Of a stretch of 64,000 bases of DNA, positions 46,001-57,922 are shown one piece after another. The stretch lies in the NCBI GenBank assembly GCA_033977485.1, contig CM066988.1:141491359-141555358 (forward strand), in the 5' to 3' direction. The notes below the pieces were generated by a model, which saw only the letters and a list, made by a program, of their open reading frames with translations, was not told the origin of the DNA and made no database searches. Every line of letters begins with the position of its first letter. Position 1 is the first letter of the stretch. A program made the translations under genes and the position numbers. This DNA is from Hydrangea macrophylla. Its lineage: Eukaryota > Streptophyta > Magnoliopsida > Cornales > Hydrangeaceae.

Positions 46001-48440
46001 TTCATACAAGCTTAACTCCTTAATATCTACGGAGTACTTAGTAATTAATATACTTGGACACGAGAGACTTTTGATTAATGTAGGATGCAAAGCTGAATCT
46101 TCTCTCAATTTCCTAATTCTTGCTTGCAATATTTAACCCATTTACAGATAAACAACGCTGGGACAAACAAGGGTTTTAGACCATTGCTGCAGTTCAGTGA
46201 CGAAGATATTCAACAGGTGTGCACATGATCAACGTTTTATGTTTTTTTCTTTTCTAGATACTGAATTAGAGGAATTTTGTCATCTAGCTGAAGGGCTGCT
46301 GTTAAATAGAAAGCTTCGAGCTAAACAAATAAGATTAAGATTAAGCACCCTCTCTCTGGCGAACCAACAGACAAAGCATGTGGGCTCATTGATTTATATT
46401 TTGCATGGAATTTCTTATTTGGACATGTTTAATCTTCCCTTTCTGTATGTGCTTGACCTTCAAATTTACATGTTCGCCAAGATTTGTAACTGATCTACAT
46501 CTAACCTCTTGATTTTACTGAGATTGTTTCGACAAACTTGGTTGGATCTATACTTTGCACTCGTGAAGCCATGCGTGTAATGAGAAGCCAGGATAGGGGA
46601 GGTCATATATTTAACATGGATGGTGCTGGCTCCGGAGGATCTAGCACCCCTTTGACTGCTGTGTAAGTTTCTCTATCTTGTATGCAAGCACTGAACGATT
46701 CTCATAGACTATAATATTTTCATTCAGGAGTGTGAACTTCCCTAAATCCATGTATTTGCTGATAATGTTTGAATTGGTTAATCTCATTTGACTTTAGCTA
46801 TGGATCAACAAAGTGTGGTCTTAGACAGCTTCAATCATCAATCTTGAAAGAGTGCAAAAAATCAAAGGTGGGGGTTCATACAGCATCTCCAGGCATGGTC
46901 CTGACTGACTTACTCTTGAGGTACATCTAAAGCATTCTGTTTTCTTCAGGCTCTGTTTGGTTTATGTCATTAGAGGAGGAAAAGGAAAATGAGAAGGAAA
47001 ATTGTTTCCGTGGTGTTTCCTCCATGCTTAAATGATGTTGGAAATTTAAGTTCTCAAAATATTATAGGAACTCAAGGAAAAAGAAAGTGGATTTTTTAGT
47101 TTTATTTTCAACATATTTCTTTTCTTTTCTTTTTCTTTTCTGTCCTATTTTTCTCACTGTTTTCCTTATTACTCAAGTAAAGAAAAGTGTTTTACTCAAT
47201 GTTTTTTGATCCTTTTCCTCACTAAATTCATGAACAAAGGAGAGCCTTAGTGTACTTTTTTTTTTCTCTTGAATCGCTCCGAGTTCAGTTTGGTTTGGAG
47301 CACTATTCTTCAACGACCAAGCTTACCATTTTACAGTTTTAATTTTGTATGAGAATGATTCCTTAAAGCTTAGAGATTGTAGTAATGCGAGAATGATGTT
47401 TATCTGTTTGTCTGCAGCGGATCTACTATACAAAACAAGCAGATGTTCAATATTATATGCGAGCTTCCTGAAACAGTGGCTAGAACTTTAGTTCCAAGAA
47501 TGCGGGTGGTGAAGGGAAGTGGGAAAGCTATCAGTTACTTGACTCCTCCTAGGATCTTACTTGCTTTGGTCACTGCATGGCTGCGACAAGGCCGTTGGTT
47601 TGATGAGCAGGTAATATTTTTAAACATTTGTGGATGTGTCCTATGCTTTGTGATGTACCACAAATTATAAAGTATGATATTAATTTATCCCCTGATGGGT
47701 ATGGCATCAGGAGCGGTGACCTTAGCTTACTTGGGGCCTATTTGGGAGTGCATGAATTAAAATAATATCAATCCCACTATAATTTTTAATTTGTGGAAAC
47801 AACTTTATGTTGATTCAACAAAGAATTTGTTTTAGAAGTGATATTAGGTGGCACAGAATTCTACACAGTGAAAAGGCATTTACCAAACACTTGAATATAT
47901 AGAAGCAGTTCACTTATGAACTGCAAAACCGGTTCTGATCCTTTTCAAATAGCCCTGACATATGAATTCATGTTATGTCTGAATTTAACTTGTTTAAAAG
48001 TGCATTCATGTCTCTAATGGAACCATGGTTTAGGATTAGCGATATAGTTATGCTAAATGACTTTATTTTTACCTAGTAATTCATTCAATTATTCACATTT
48101 GGGCTTTTCTCGTTCAGTTTGATGAGACTCCTTGATGGTTTGAATCTGCCTTTGCTTCCTAAACAAGCGCCAGTTATTCCAAACATTTTTTTTTTTCCCT
48201 TTTTTCTCTTTTTGATTTCAATGACGACCACGATCTTTGATATTTGTACTTCAGGGAAGAGCATTATATGCAGCGGAGGCAGACCGAATTCGTAATTGGG
48301 CTGAAAGCCGAACTCGTTTTTCTTTCACAGATGCCATGGAGATGTACACAGAAAATACATGGGTCTCAGTCTTCTCACTTTCTGTTGTTTGTGCTTTCAT
48401 AATCCTCTCTAGTACGGACTCCACATTTCCTGGAACATGA
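43048..48440 (+). CDS. NYC1: Chlorophyll(ide) b reductase, NYC1 type (chloroplast SDR)
   Basis: Reduces chlorophyll b to 7-hydroxymethyl chlorophyll a, the first step of chlorophyll b breakdown, in thylakoid membranes during senescence. Ten exons: 43048-43440, 43733-43811, 43971-44106, 45338-45412, 45541-45736, 46148-46216, 46523-46662, 46798-46920, 47418-47610, 48255-48440. All introns are GT..AG; the product is 529 aa. Residues 1 to about 60 are basic and hydroxylated like a transit peptide. TM1 is at about 138-156 and TM2 at 166-187. The SDR core has TGSTRGLG (201-208), INNAGTNKG (294-302), and the catalytic YGSTK with Y364 and K368. A C-terminal hydrophobic segment lies at 504-521, just before the end. 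Transmembrane segments separate NYC1 from its soluble partner NOL. Exon 5 uses the acceptor at 45540, which keeps the family sequence; an AG four bases upstream would shift the frame. Confidence 0.95.
44789..44947. mobile_element. Tourist-like MITE in NYC1 intron 3
   Basis: The ends GGCTTTGTTTGGTTCTTGAA and ATGAACCAAACAAAGCC are inverse, 159 bp. TAA lies directly outside both (44786-44788, 44948-44950), the PIF/Harbinger pattern. Confidence 0.8.
46949..47246. mobile_element. Tourist-related MITE in NYC1 intron 8
   Basis: The ends GGCTCTGTTTGGTTTATG and TTCATGAACAAAGGAGAGCC are inverse with mismatches. Flanks TCA/TTA are a possible diverged 3-bp TSD. Related to the intron-3 MITE by its ends, but longer (298 bp). 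Confidence 0.6.
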
Positions 48441-48800
48441 CCTTATTACTCTCAATGGCAAGTTGGATGTATCATAAAGATGAAACCGCCATTCATGAAG
48501 GATGCCAACGGTATTTCTCAAGTTACTAAGGCTATAGACAGCTACAGGATGAACAAACGGTGCATGGTTTTTCTCCCAGCATCGTGGAAAGGATTTGTTG
48601 AACAACACAACATTGTAGGTGTTTAGTTGTGTCTTGGATCGCACAAACAGTTGTTCCATCAATGTTGGAACCTGAAAACATTCTTCATTGAGATGCTTAC
48701 AATTTGTAACATAAATGCCTATTGAACTTGTACGTAATCAAAGCCCTGTCATTTTGGTCTTGTACATACCTGTTTATGAACATTTAAAATTCTCTCGCAT

Positions 48801-50346
48801 TCTGTTTGGATTGAGATAAATGGAGAGAAGAGAAGAGAAAGAAGTCCACTTTCTCTCCATTTCTCTGATTTGGTAAATTAAATGGGGAGAGAAAAGAGGA
48901 TTACTAGAGATAAAGTGTGGAGAATAGAGTCCAAATTTGTTTCTCTAAATCGGAGAGATTTTTGGAAAGAATAGAAATGAGAGATTATTTAAAATTACAT
49001 ACCATCAAGTATGTCACATATATAAAGTCAATAAAGATATTAAAAAAATAAAAAATTAGGCAGACAATAAAGACACCTTCATTTTTTAATTAGTTTTTTA
49101 CCTTTTATTTTAATTCGTAAGGGCACCTCACTTATTTTAGTGTATATATTGTAGGCTTAACTATATTTTACACCCTCTTAGTTTGCCCTTTATGTCAATT
49201 TGGTCCTTGTAGTTTAGAAAGTGTCATTCTAGTCCCTGCAGCTTCACAGGTGTGTCATTTTAGTCCTTCAAACACTTTTTCTGACAAGTTTTTTTACTTT
49301 CAGTGACAAAATTATTCATCACAAAGGGACCTAATTGGACTTATTTGACACACTTATGAACCTTCAAGAACTAAAGTGACACTTTCTAAATTACAGGGAT
49401 CAAACTACGGGGACAAGCATAACACACATAATTAGGTATTGTATTTTTTCATAAATATTATAAAATTAAAAGATATTCAAAGAATAATAATAGCAATAAT
49501 AACTTTGGTACTTGCAACAGTGTTACTTGCAATTATAGAGTTTTATAACAGTTGAACTTACTAGTAATCCTTCTTCCAGTGCAAGACGCTTTGCAATTTT
49601 TTTGGTTTCGTCACTTGATATATGGATATCATAAGACTATTAGATTATACAAAAGGAAAAATGACATGGCTGCTAAATTACAACAAGTATAATCTAGAAT
49701 AAATACGAACCATGCCAAACACACACACGCGCGCGCGCGCACGCGCAAACGTAATTTCACCATAAAGTTTAATAACTTGATGATGCAAATAAACAATTTC
49801 GAAACATGATATGGGCAAATTCATATTATTATATAAATTATGCTAAAGATGATCATGTAACACCTATCGAGACGAGAGAAGAATCACAATTAATGAAAAC
49901 AAAAAAACTTACAAGAGAAGAAGTCATATCGAAGAAAACACTGAATACAGATTAAGAGTTAATAGATAAAGAAATCGGAAGTAGCCAAGGACTTAGAAAT
50001 AAATAAGGAAAGAGACACAAAGAGATAATATATAGTAAAATAAGTGAGGTGCCCTTATTAATTAAAGTAAAAGGTAAAAAACTGATTTTTTTTAACTTAA
50101 ATTTATGTGCCCTAATTAAAAAATGAATGTGCCTTTATCGCCAGCGAAAAAATTTATAATAATAATAATAATTTATTCGATTCTAAATACATTTTTTTCT
50201 TCTCTCTTATGATCCGAACCAAAGCAAAGAAATTTGTGTTTCTCTTCTCTTCTGTTCTCTTGTATATTACCAATCCAAATAGGGTGGAGAAAACCTTACT
50301 TTCTCCACTTAATGAATTTCTTCTCTCTCCACTTCTCGGGCTGTCA
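48801..50346. mobile_element. Inverted-repeat element, same family as 4668-5388
   Basis: The left arm (about 48801-49145) has TTTGGATTGAGATAAATGG, GAGAGAAGAG words, and TTTACCTTTTATTTTAATT with GGCACCTCACTTATTTTA. The right arm (about 50035-50346) is the inverse order. Arms are ~300 bp. The centre includes another inverted pair (49150-49430). Lies about 360 bp beyond the NYC1 stop codon. No transposase, no clear TSD. Confidence 0.6.
49150..49430. mobile_element. Nested MITE-like inverted repeat
   Basis: GTTTAGAAAGTGTCATTCTA on the left is inverse to AAAGTGACACTTTCTAAATT on the right. CAGGTGTGTCA and TGACACACTT are also inverse, around a ~70-bp centre. Confidence 0.55.
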
Positions 50347-51533
50347 TTTTGTAAAGCTTCGATTGAGGTGTACAAATATTTGTTTGTTTACTTGAAGAAT
50401 CAATTAGCTTCAGTTTTGACTCAATATAGACTTGTGATTGCTGAAGGGGGAATTTGGATTGTGATTGTGTGACTTCATTGACTCATTGGTGAATGATCTG
50501 AGTGACTTCCATGCTCTTGAAAGTGTGTATATATTTATGTTTTTATGTGTATATGTGTGATAAGAACTGATTTTTTTTTCGGATGAGTGAGCTGTAGGAT
50601 TTGTACTCATGTCAAACTCTGGATACGGGTTGGGTAACTATTTGAGATTCGTTCTTCTAATCCATTCACACGGTCCCTGGAAGGTTTTGAACCCTTGACC
50701 TTTCTTTAGAAAACCATAAACTCTAGCCACAAACACTATATTTATTTTTATAGAGTATCGAAATCATGACCAAAAGACTAATACACCCCTTTGTCAAGAG
50801 CCGCCTACCACTAATCTACAGTGCTCGTGGTTAGATAAGACTATCAGTCCATGAAAACATTGTTTCCACGTAGAAATTTGAAAAGATTGTATTTTTCTTT
50901 CTCTAACTGATGATACTAAATCAAAATTCATTTGACAACATAGTTCCTCTAATCACGGCGTCATATTTGGCGTCAGAACTCGTTTTAGAGTTTGGCCGCT
51001 TCGCGTGGACCATCACCGACTCCATATCATATGTCATGTCAATTCTATATTATAGCATGAATAACAAACATGACTACTCCAACCCCGGCCCATGTCATAT
51101 GTCATGCCATATTATAATCATTTTTCATGCCATATTTGGCATAACAAATAGCACATGCTAGTTGTGCCATACCAACATATGAGTATTGAAATGACATATT
51201 TTGACTATTTTCCTTACTATGTTTTACAAATTTTGCATCACAAGTGCTTCCTCAATACATGTGATAGTCGTACCACTGGATTTTTGTTGAAGGATATTGA
51301 AGTGTCCCATTGCCACATGAATTTTTTTTTTTTTTGGGGACTACGAAGTTCTCCACTTACATGTAATTGGGATGCAAAATTTGAGAAGCATATGCATTTA
51401 TTAAATGACCCTTTTGCCCCTTAACAAAATACTACTTTGAAAGACAAAGGGTAGTTGGCCAAAATATAACATTTGAAATGGCATGTAACATTGGAGCAAA
51501 AATTTCAAAATATTGCATTTAACACTGTAATAA
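50347..51533. other. Spacer, nothing recognised
   Basis: AT-rich; short ORFs lack domains. CATATGTCATG-type words recur near 51030-51130. Confidence 0.4.
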
Positions 51534-51801
51534 TGTCACAGTCCGGTCCCACAATAGCAGAACCGAAACCCGTGACACACCACCGAGGCTACTCCAATTC
51601 ATTAACGTAAAATAGCAGCGAAATAAACAAGAGTACAAATCCATAAATTCAAGTTATAAAAACGAATTCTCCATTTGAAACACGTAAAGAAAATAAACCA
51701 TTTTGAAAAGAGCAGTCTAGTCAACTGACTGTCATGTCCAGTCGACTGGTACTGTCCGGTCGACTGAAATCCTACCTAGGCAAAAAGATCTGATTTCCGA
51801 A

Positions 51802-54765
51802 TGTAACACCCGTACCCAGAGAACGGGTTAATTATCATGTTATATGCATTAGTTAATATAATTGGTGTGTAAAATGGATTAAGGGGAGGCTTTGGACTCG
51901 CCCGGAAAGGGAAAAAAAAAAAGTGTCCAGAAGAGGGACACTAGTTGAAAAAGTCCCCAGTGAAGTGGGACAGGTGGTGGAGTGGAACCCAGTGAAGGGC
52001 CTAAATAAAATTTGCATTTTACGTGATTAAATGCATTTATGTGATTACATGAATAAGTGTTTAAATGCTTATATATTATATGATAATACATGTGTTAGTA
52101 ACTTGTATTAGTTTGTATACCCAAATAAGCGTATAATTGAAAAAAGATTGATAATTAGTAGGTGCGATAGCAATTTCACAAAATATATGGAACCCACGTA
52201 GGGACCCATACGAAACTTAGACAAACACTCATTAGATAATTGGGTAGTTAATGGAATGTTTGGGAATTTCATAATAAGAATTTAAGAAATTCCGGGGGTG
52301 TAAGTGAAAAGGGAAAAAATTGAGATCAAAACACCTCATGCTTATGCATGTATAGGTGTCTAAAGAGGGTTTAGACTCTCATTTACTGAAATTAAAAAGA
52401 AGAGAAGAAGAAGAGAGCTCCGAGAGAGAAGACGGACCGTCACCGACGACGTTTTTCACCGTTCCGTCGCCTCCATTCGCCGGATTTACGATCCGAGACC
52501 ACTTTTGGACTCGTGGAGGTAAGAGGATTACATGTACGTAACTTATTTTCTTTTTCGGCAACGTCTTTCCAGTAGCCGTTCTTAATAGACGCTATTTTAT
52601 TGACCCAAAACTATGTAGGATTCACTTTGGGGTAAAAATTGAGCTTTAATTTGGGGAAATTCAGCATCTACTTGGTTTAATTGGACGGGTCTTGTTAAGG
52701 TGAGTTTCTATACAAACCAAATAGTTGTGTTTAATGGGTTCAAGGCTTTGATGATGTTAGGAATAACTACTCATGCTAGAGGCTATTTTGTTGTTAATTT
52801 GTGAATATTGTATCAATTTCATGAAGATTATATGTTGATACATGTATATGTGTTTATATGTGCTTATATGTCTATGTGGTAGTCAATGAGCACCGGAAAA
52901 ATGGTTCATTGTTGGGAGTAATAAGGATGGTGTAGAGGAAGAATCCGATAAATACGGAAGTCCAAGAAATAGAAGTGGCCACGGGATCAAGGGAGGTCCC
53001 GGGTCTGAATGAATATGAAGATTATATGTTGATACATGTATATGTGTTTATATGTGCATATATGTCTATATGGTAGTCAATGAGCACCGGGAAAATGGTT
53101 TATTGTTGGGAGTAATAAGGGTGGTGTAGAGGAAGAATCCGATAAATACGGAAGTCCAAGAAATAGAAGTGGCCACGGGATCAAGGGAGGTCCCGGGTCT
53201 GAATGAATCATTGAACAGGTGACTCGGCGATTATGTTTATGTTTGATGTGTTATTGGTAGCATTACACGTGTTAAACATTCAATCATGTTTAGATTGCTC
53301 AGTAAGCGTAATGCTTAAGAAAACCATTTTCCTATTTCTGTTGTGGTACAAAACAACCACCGCAGGTTCGGAGCCGTATCCGGAGAGGAAATGACGCGCG
53401 TTGGGAGAGATGGGGGAGATTTGGGGCTAAAGCATGTGAACTTCTTTGAACTTGTGTATGATGTAAATTATGGTTTGGACTTGTGGTACTTAAGTTATAA
53501 CGCTTATAGTTGTGGAAGTTGGAGTTAATCTAGAGGAACTTATGTAATTCATTTTGTTTAAGCTATGGATTTCGTATGTTAGTTGAGTTGGACCACTTCG
53601 GCAAGTCCGGGTGTATGTCGCAACTATTTTGGACAAGTTTTGGTTGTAACTAAGTTATATGTAAATCTTTTGAACTCTTTTTCTGATAAAATTCTATGTT
53701 CGTGCAAGTTAAGCCAAGATTTGGCTTAAATGTCTTATTTGATTCAATTGAGCTTGAGTACGAGTTAAAAGTGGTGGAAAGTACCCCAATGTGTATTAGG
53801 ATCATGTTTAAGAAGGTTTACAAGTTTTCAAAAGTGTTTGAGTGGGTTTTAGATTCAAAATGTTATATAAACAGGTTGAAAGTTACTGCTGCAGAAATGG
53901 TTCTGCAGAGGGGCTTTCGACCGGTCGAAAGGACCCGTTCGACCGGTCGAAAAACCCACTGTCAGACCTTTAATTCTAAATGTTCCCATGTTTTGTTTTA
54001 ACTTTTAAAAGGCCAATAGGATACCTTTGGGGTCCCATTGACCAATAAAAACTTCACTTTTACTTACAAAGGTTGGTAAGTATTTTCCGCGGAATATCCT
54101 ATTTGGCACAAGTAAACTAGTGTTATTTGGCTCAAGCTTGTTTAATAAAGCCTCAAACTCTTCTTCAAAATGTTTTCATGTATATGCTAGTTCTTAGCAA
54201 GAACATGAGTTAGTTACTTGCTTGAATTCAGTTGGAATGAATTGAAATCTTCCAACGGTTGCGTGATTTGATGAGTTTCGATGCTTTTGTGCACATTTCA
54301 GTGATTCTACTTTGGTTAGGAGGTAGCTCCAAGTGCCTTGTGAGTTTGGGAACTTTTAAGAATGTTAAATGGTGGAAAATATGATTCAGAGGGTACTTGG
54401 ACCGGTCGAATTGACCCGCTCGACCAGTCGAATGCCCCTCTGCACAAGACAGTGATTTCGAAGGTATTTTTCGTCGACTTTTACGGAAACGGGCATAACT
54501 CTTTGTAGAAAATTCGAATTCATGCGCCGTTTTTTGCATTGGAACCGAGACTCAAAGAGCTATCTTTTGATGTAAAATTTTGTCACATTTTATTAATGAC
54601 CATTTTGTCCTTGGGCTATTTTATCTCAGTATACTAGTTTTAAGTTACTTCAAATCATGTTTTTTCCTTAATAACTAACATGGTTCTTGCTTATTAGTGT
54701 ATTTTGGGTGCGTATAGTCTTGTTACACGTGTCCTAATCCGTGGGAGCGAGTTTGGGGTGTGATA
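51802..54765 (+). repeat. Solo LTR of a Ty3/gypsy element (2,964 bp)
   Basis: Begins TGTAACACCCGTACCC and ends GTTTGGGGTGTGATA, with perfect 5-mers CCGAA at 51797-51801 and 54766-54770. There is no internal domain and no second LTR, so it was probably reduced by recombination between LTRs. TGTAACACCC ends are common in Tekay/Del chromoviruses. Orientation is assigned from TG..(C)A asymmetry and is tentative. Confidence 0.8.
52821..53208. repeat. 194-bp tandem duplication inside the solo LTR
   Basis: Units at 52821-53014 and 53015-53208 both start ATGAAGATTATATGTTGATA and contain GAGCACCGG, AAGAATCCGATAAATACGG and GGGAGGTCCCGGGTCTGAA. Only a few mismatches are seen. Confidence 0.92.
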
Positions 54766-55662
54766 CCGAAATACCGTCCAGTCAACTGTGTCGAGGGAAC
54801 CAGTCGACTATTTTTCCAATCATCGATGCAGTGCCTGAATAACAAAGAGTTCCAGTCAACTAGACCTGGTCCGGTCGACTGGTTTCCTTGCAACAGAACA
54901 TTCTGCTGAAATTCCAAGTTTAAAGCTTTTCTGAAATCAATCAGGGATCAAACACGCACTCCAAACTCATTCCAAAGTTGTAATAACCTGCATTTTCATT
55001 CATTTGTCTTGTCATATTTACAATTAAATATACATTGTCTGCTTTTATTTTAATTTCAATTCTTATGTGTGAAATTTATTTTCCTGCTCGATTTCATGTT
55101 TGAAATTCTTATTGGGGTCAAAACTGCAATTTCTGTAAATATTAATAACATCTGTGTTAGATTTCAAAACTGTATTTCAAAATGGTGGAAATGTTTTCTT
55201 TTAACTTAATCAGTATTTTTATAAAACCAGAAAATCACTTCCTAAATTAAAATGAATTTTCTGTATTTTTGTGGTAAACACCGCGCCACGAAAATACCAG
55301 TTTACTTTTAAAACTGTCCACGCTGTGCTAAACTTCCACAGATTTTGAAAGTGATGTAAAGTTAGATTTGACTTACACTTTACTTTCCATTTATGGCAAC
55401 TCATCATTGGGTAAGGCTTTGTTTGGAATGTATAGCTTGTGTGTGTAATTCTTATGACATAAGCTAAGTTTTCCCAAACACCTTATAGTTGCCCCCTAGT
55501 AATCTACATGACCTTTCAAACTAGTTGGGAGACATTTTAGAATCTGTGTATATGTGTGTACGTATGCATATTTGCTGTGCTTTTTTTTGAATTGAGAACT
55601 AAACTCAATTTGTTGAGTATTGTTCACAGGACTTGGCCCCCAAGTTCCTATACTTGTGAGTT

Positions 55663-55670
55663 TATATATA
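55663..55670 (+). promoter_or_regulatory. Likely LTR core promoter (TATA box)
   Basis: TATATATA followed by CTCCCTTTGCACTACTCACA, a typical TATA-to-initiator layout. The 3' LTR copy reads TATATAGA at the same place. Confidence 0.45.
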
Positions 55671-56727
55671 CTCCCTTTGCACTACTCACACACACAATTC
55701 CAGTAGAATGATGCACTGAGAGAATAGAGAGAGTTCAGAGAGCTTCATTTCATAAATTTCTAGGAGAAGAGCTACACAATCCCCATAGCCAAAGCTTGGG
55801 TTTGAAATTCTTAGTTTGCTTATCTTTCTCAACACACTCTTCATCTCTAATCTCAGTGAGTATTCTAAACTCACTTTGGTTGTAATTTCATATTCAATTA
55901 CTGATTTGGTGTATGTTAACATGAACCACCATTGCTAAATTCGTCCATGGAAGCTTGAGCTTCAAAATCATAATTTTTCAAACTCAACCAAAATCTGTTT
56001 TTTATAGATGATTCTGAAAGATTATAGGTTATAGATGTTGTATCCAAGGTATTAGACCTTAATTTGTCCACATGAGAAAGTATATTAAATTTGAAGTTTT
56101 GACATGCTTTGGTTTTCATAAAATTCATGAGCTACGGTTTGAATTATGTTAAATTGATCGTAGATTATTAATCCTCGTCAAAAACCGGAGAGATCCATAT
56201 ATTACTTGCAATATTTAATTTGGAATTGCAAAATGGGTCAAAAAGACCCCCATTAAACTGAAACAGAGCAGTTTCTACGAAGAAGAAGGAGCCTCAGCAA
56301 TTAATCGCGCCACGATCGCGCGCGCGAGCCCTGTGTTTTCTGTCCGTTGGAAAGTTTTTAATAAGAAAAATGAAAATTAGGCATATCGCGCGAGCGGCCC
56401 GCGCGCGCGATTTCGGACAGATTCTGGTTTTGTTTGTTTTGTGTTAAAGGACTGTTTGGTTTAACTTTTAAGGACTGTTAAGGCCCTGTTTGGGAAAATT
56501 ATTAAATCAGAATCGTAATTGGTTATGTTTTAACGATTTGGACGCTGAATGGTGACTTGTCAATCCCCGTACGCATGTTGTATTTATATTTCAGTGAATT
56601 GTCGCATGTTTTACAGTTTCATGACATACATGTGGAGTCAGTTGTACATGCATGGTGAGTGTGAATGTTGGTCAGTATGGAAAAGAGTAATGGTCTGTGT
56701 GGTACAGTGAGTGCGGTTGAGATTGTG

Positions 56728-57090
56728 ATGTGGACACTCCCTGGTAAGTGAATACCAAAGTGTGTTGTGATTGAGATTGCGGCGAGGGTGTCTTTGAAAT
56801 GCGACGGTGGCAAAAATGGACACTCCCTGACGACCATGGTAGCGTCAAAGTGTGTGAAGCCGAACTTGGACATTCCCTGGCACCCATGGAAGTGCTAAAG
56901 TGTGGCCTACGGACACTCCCTGATACCCGAGTCTGGATACTGCGTGAGGGTTCCTCCGGTATTTACATGGCAGATTAGGTAGTCAAAGTGTGAGGCAATG
57001 GACACTCCCTGGTACCCCGGACCAAAGTGTGAGGCAAACTGGACATTCCTTGGCACCACTGTGCTAAAGTGTGGCTATCTTAGCTTTTCA
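56728..57090 (+). repeat. Degenerate tandem array in the 5' LTR
   Basis: Six copies of a module that opens GGACA(C/T)TCC(C/T)TGG and closes AAAGTGTG, at about 56731, 56818, 56869, 56910, 56999 and 57041. Unit length varies from about 40 to 90 bp. Confidence 0.8.
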
Positions 57091-57736
57091 AAGATACCGG
57101 TGTGTGATGTTGGGTTTTTGGGTTTTGTCGAGAGAAAATAGTCGGTCAGATGAGATGGTGCATCGTTCTCATACACGGTCACATATGTGTGAATTTATCT
57201 TTTAAATAATGTTGTGGTTGTTTTCTAAACGAACTCTTTATCTTAAAAGTAAATTTGTGGATTTAAATGAGAAATGAAAAAGGGTAATTGAGTATGTTTT
57301 ACATTCGAAGTTATGTTTTTAATATTCACCAGCTTCTTGAAGCTGACGACGTTGATGCGTCCTGGACATTCGTGTTCAGGCTTTTCAGGTTATAACCAGG
57401 AGGAATCTTATGACTATGTGAATTGAGAACAACTGCTGGGAAAAGAAATTTCTGTTATATGCTTTATGTTATGAACTGTTTTGTATTAAGGATGACTGTA
57501 ATGGACTTTATGTTATTGTTTTGTTTCAAGGCGGTCTGTGCCTTAGTTGACCCCGTATCATAAGATGTAATAAGTTAGAAAATTTTATAAGCCTTGATTG
57601 CTCTGCTCTGATTATTATGTTTGTTGTTCGACGTTTGGGACGGAATCGATCCTTCAAACCGTCGCGACCTACGGGTCCATAAAGGAAATTAAACGCTTTC
57701 CATATTTATGCTACGTCGGGACGTGACAGGATTTAG

Positions 57737-57752
57737 TGGTATCAGAGCCAGG
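57737..57752 (+). other. Primer-binding site (initiator tRNA-Met)
   Basis: TGGTATCAGAGCCAGG, eight bases after the 5' LTR end; a standard plant gypsy/copia PBS complementary to the 3' end of initiator tRNA-Met. Confidence 0.9.
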
Positions 57753-57922
57753 TTATTATTTATCTCAAGATAGTTTAGCCAGGTTAGGGTTTACCAGTAT
57801 AGACCCGATTCCACATTCCATCAAGTGTTACACACCCGATGATACGACAGGGAGGATAGACTCAGAACCCAAACGCCTAAGATTATCTTTGTCCTGACGT
57901 AAGTAGTACCTTTTTATCAGGT

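Larger units (their letters stand above)
51534..54978 (-). repeat. LTR fragment (minus orientation) split by a solo LTR and cut by the chromovirus
   Basis: On the minus strand the piece ends ACCGGACTGTGACA at 51534, a common LTR terminus. Both halves (51534-51801 and 54771-54978) share the words AGTCGACTGG, CCGGTCGACTGG and CCAGTCAACT, showing they were contiguous before the solo LTR inserted. The right end is cut at 54979 by the next element, so its start is unknown. Confidence 0.5.
54979..57728 (+). repeat. 5' LTR of the chromovirus
   Basis: 2,750 bp, begins TGTAATAACCTGC and ends CGTCGGGACGTGACA. Contains a TATA motif (55663), CG-rich palindromic stretches at 56305-56420, and a degenerate tandem array at 56728-57090. 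Confidence 0.92.
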
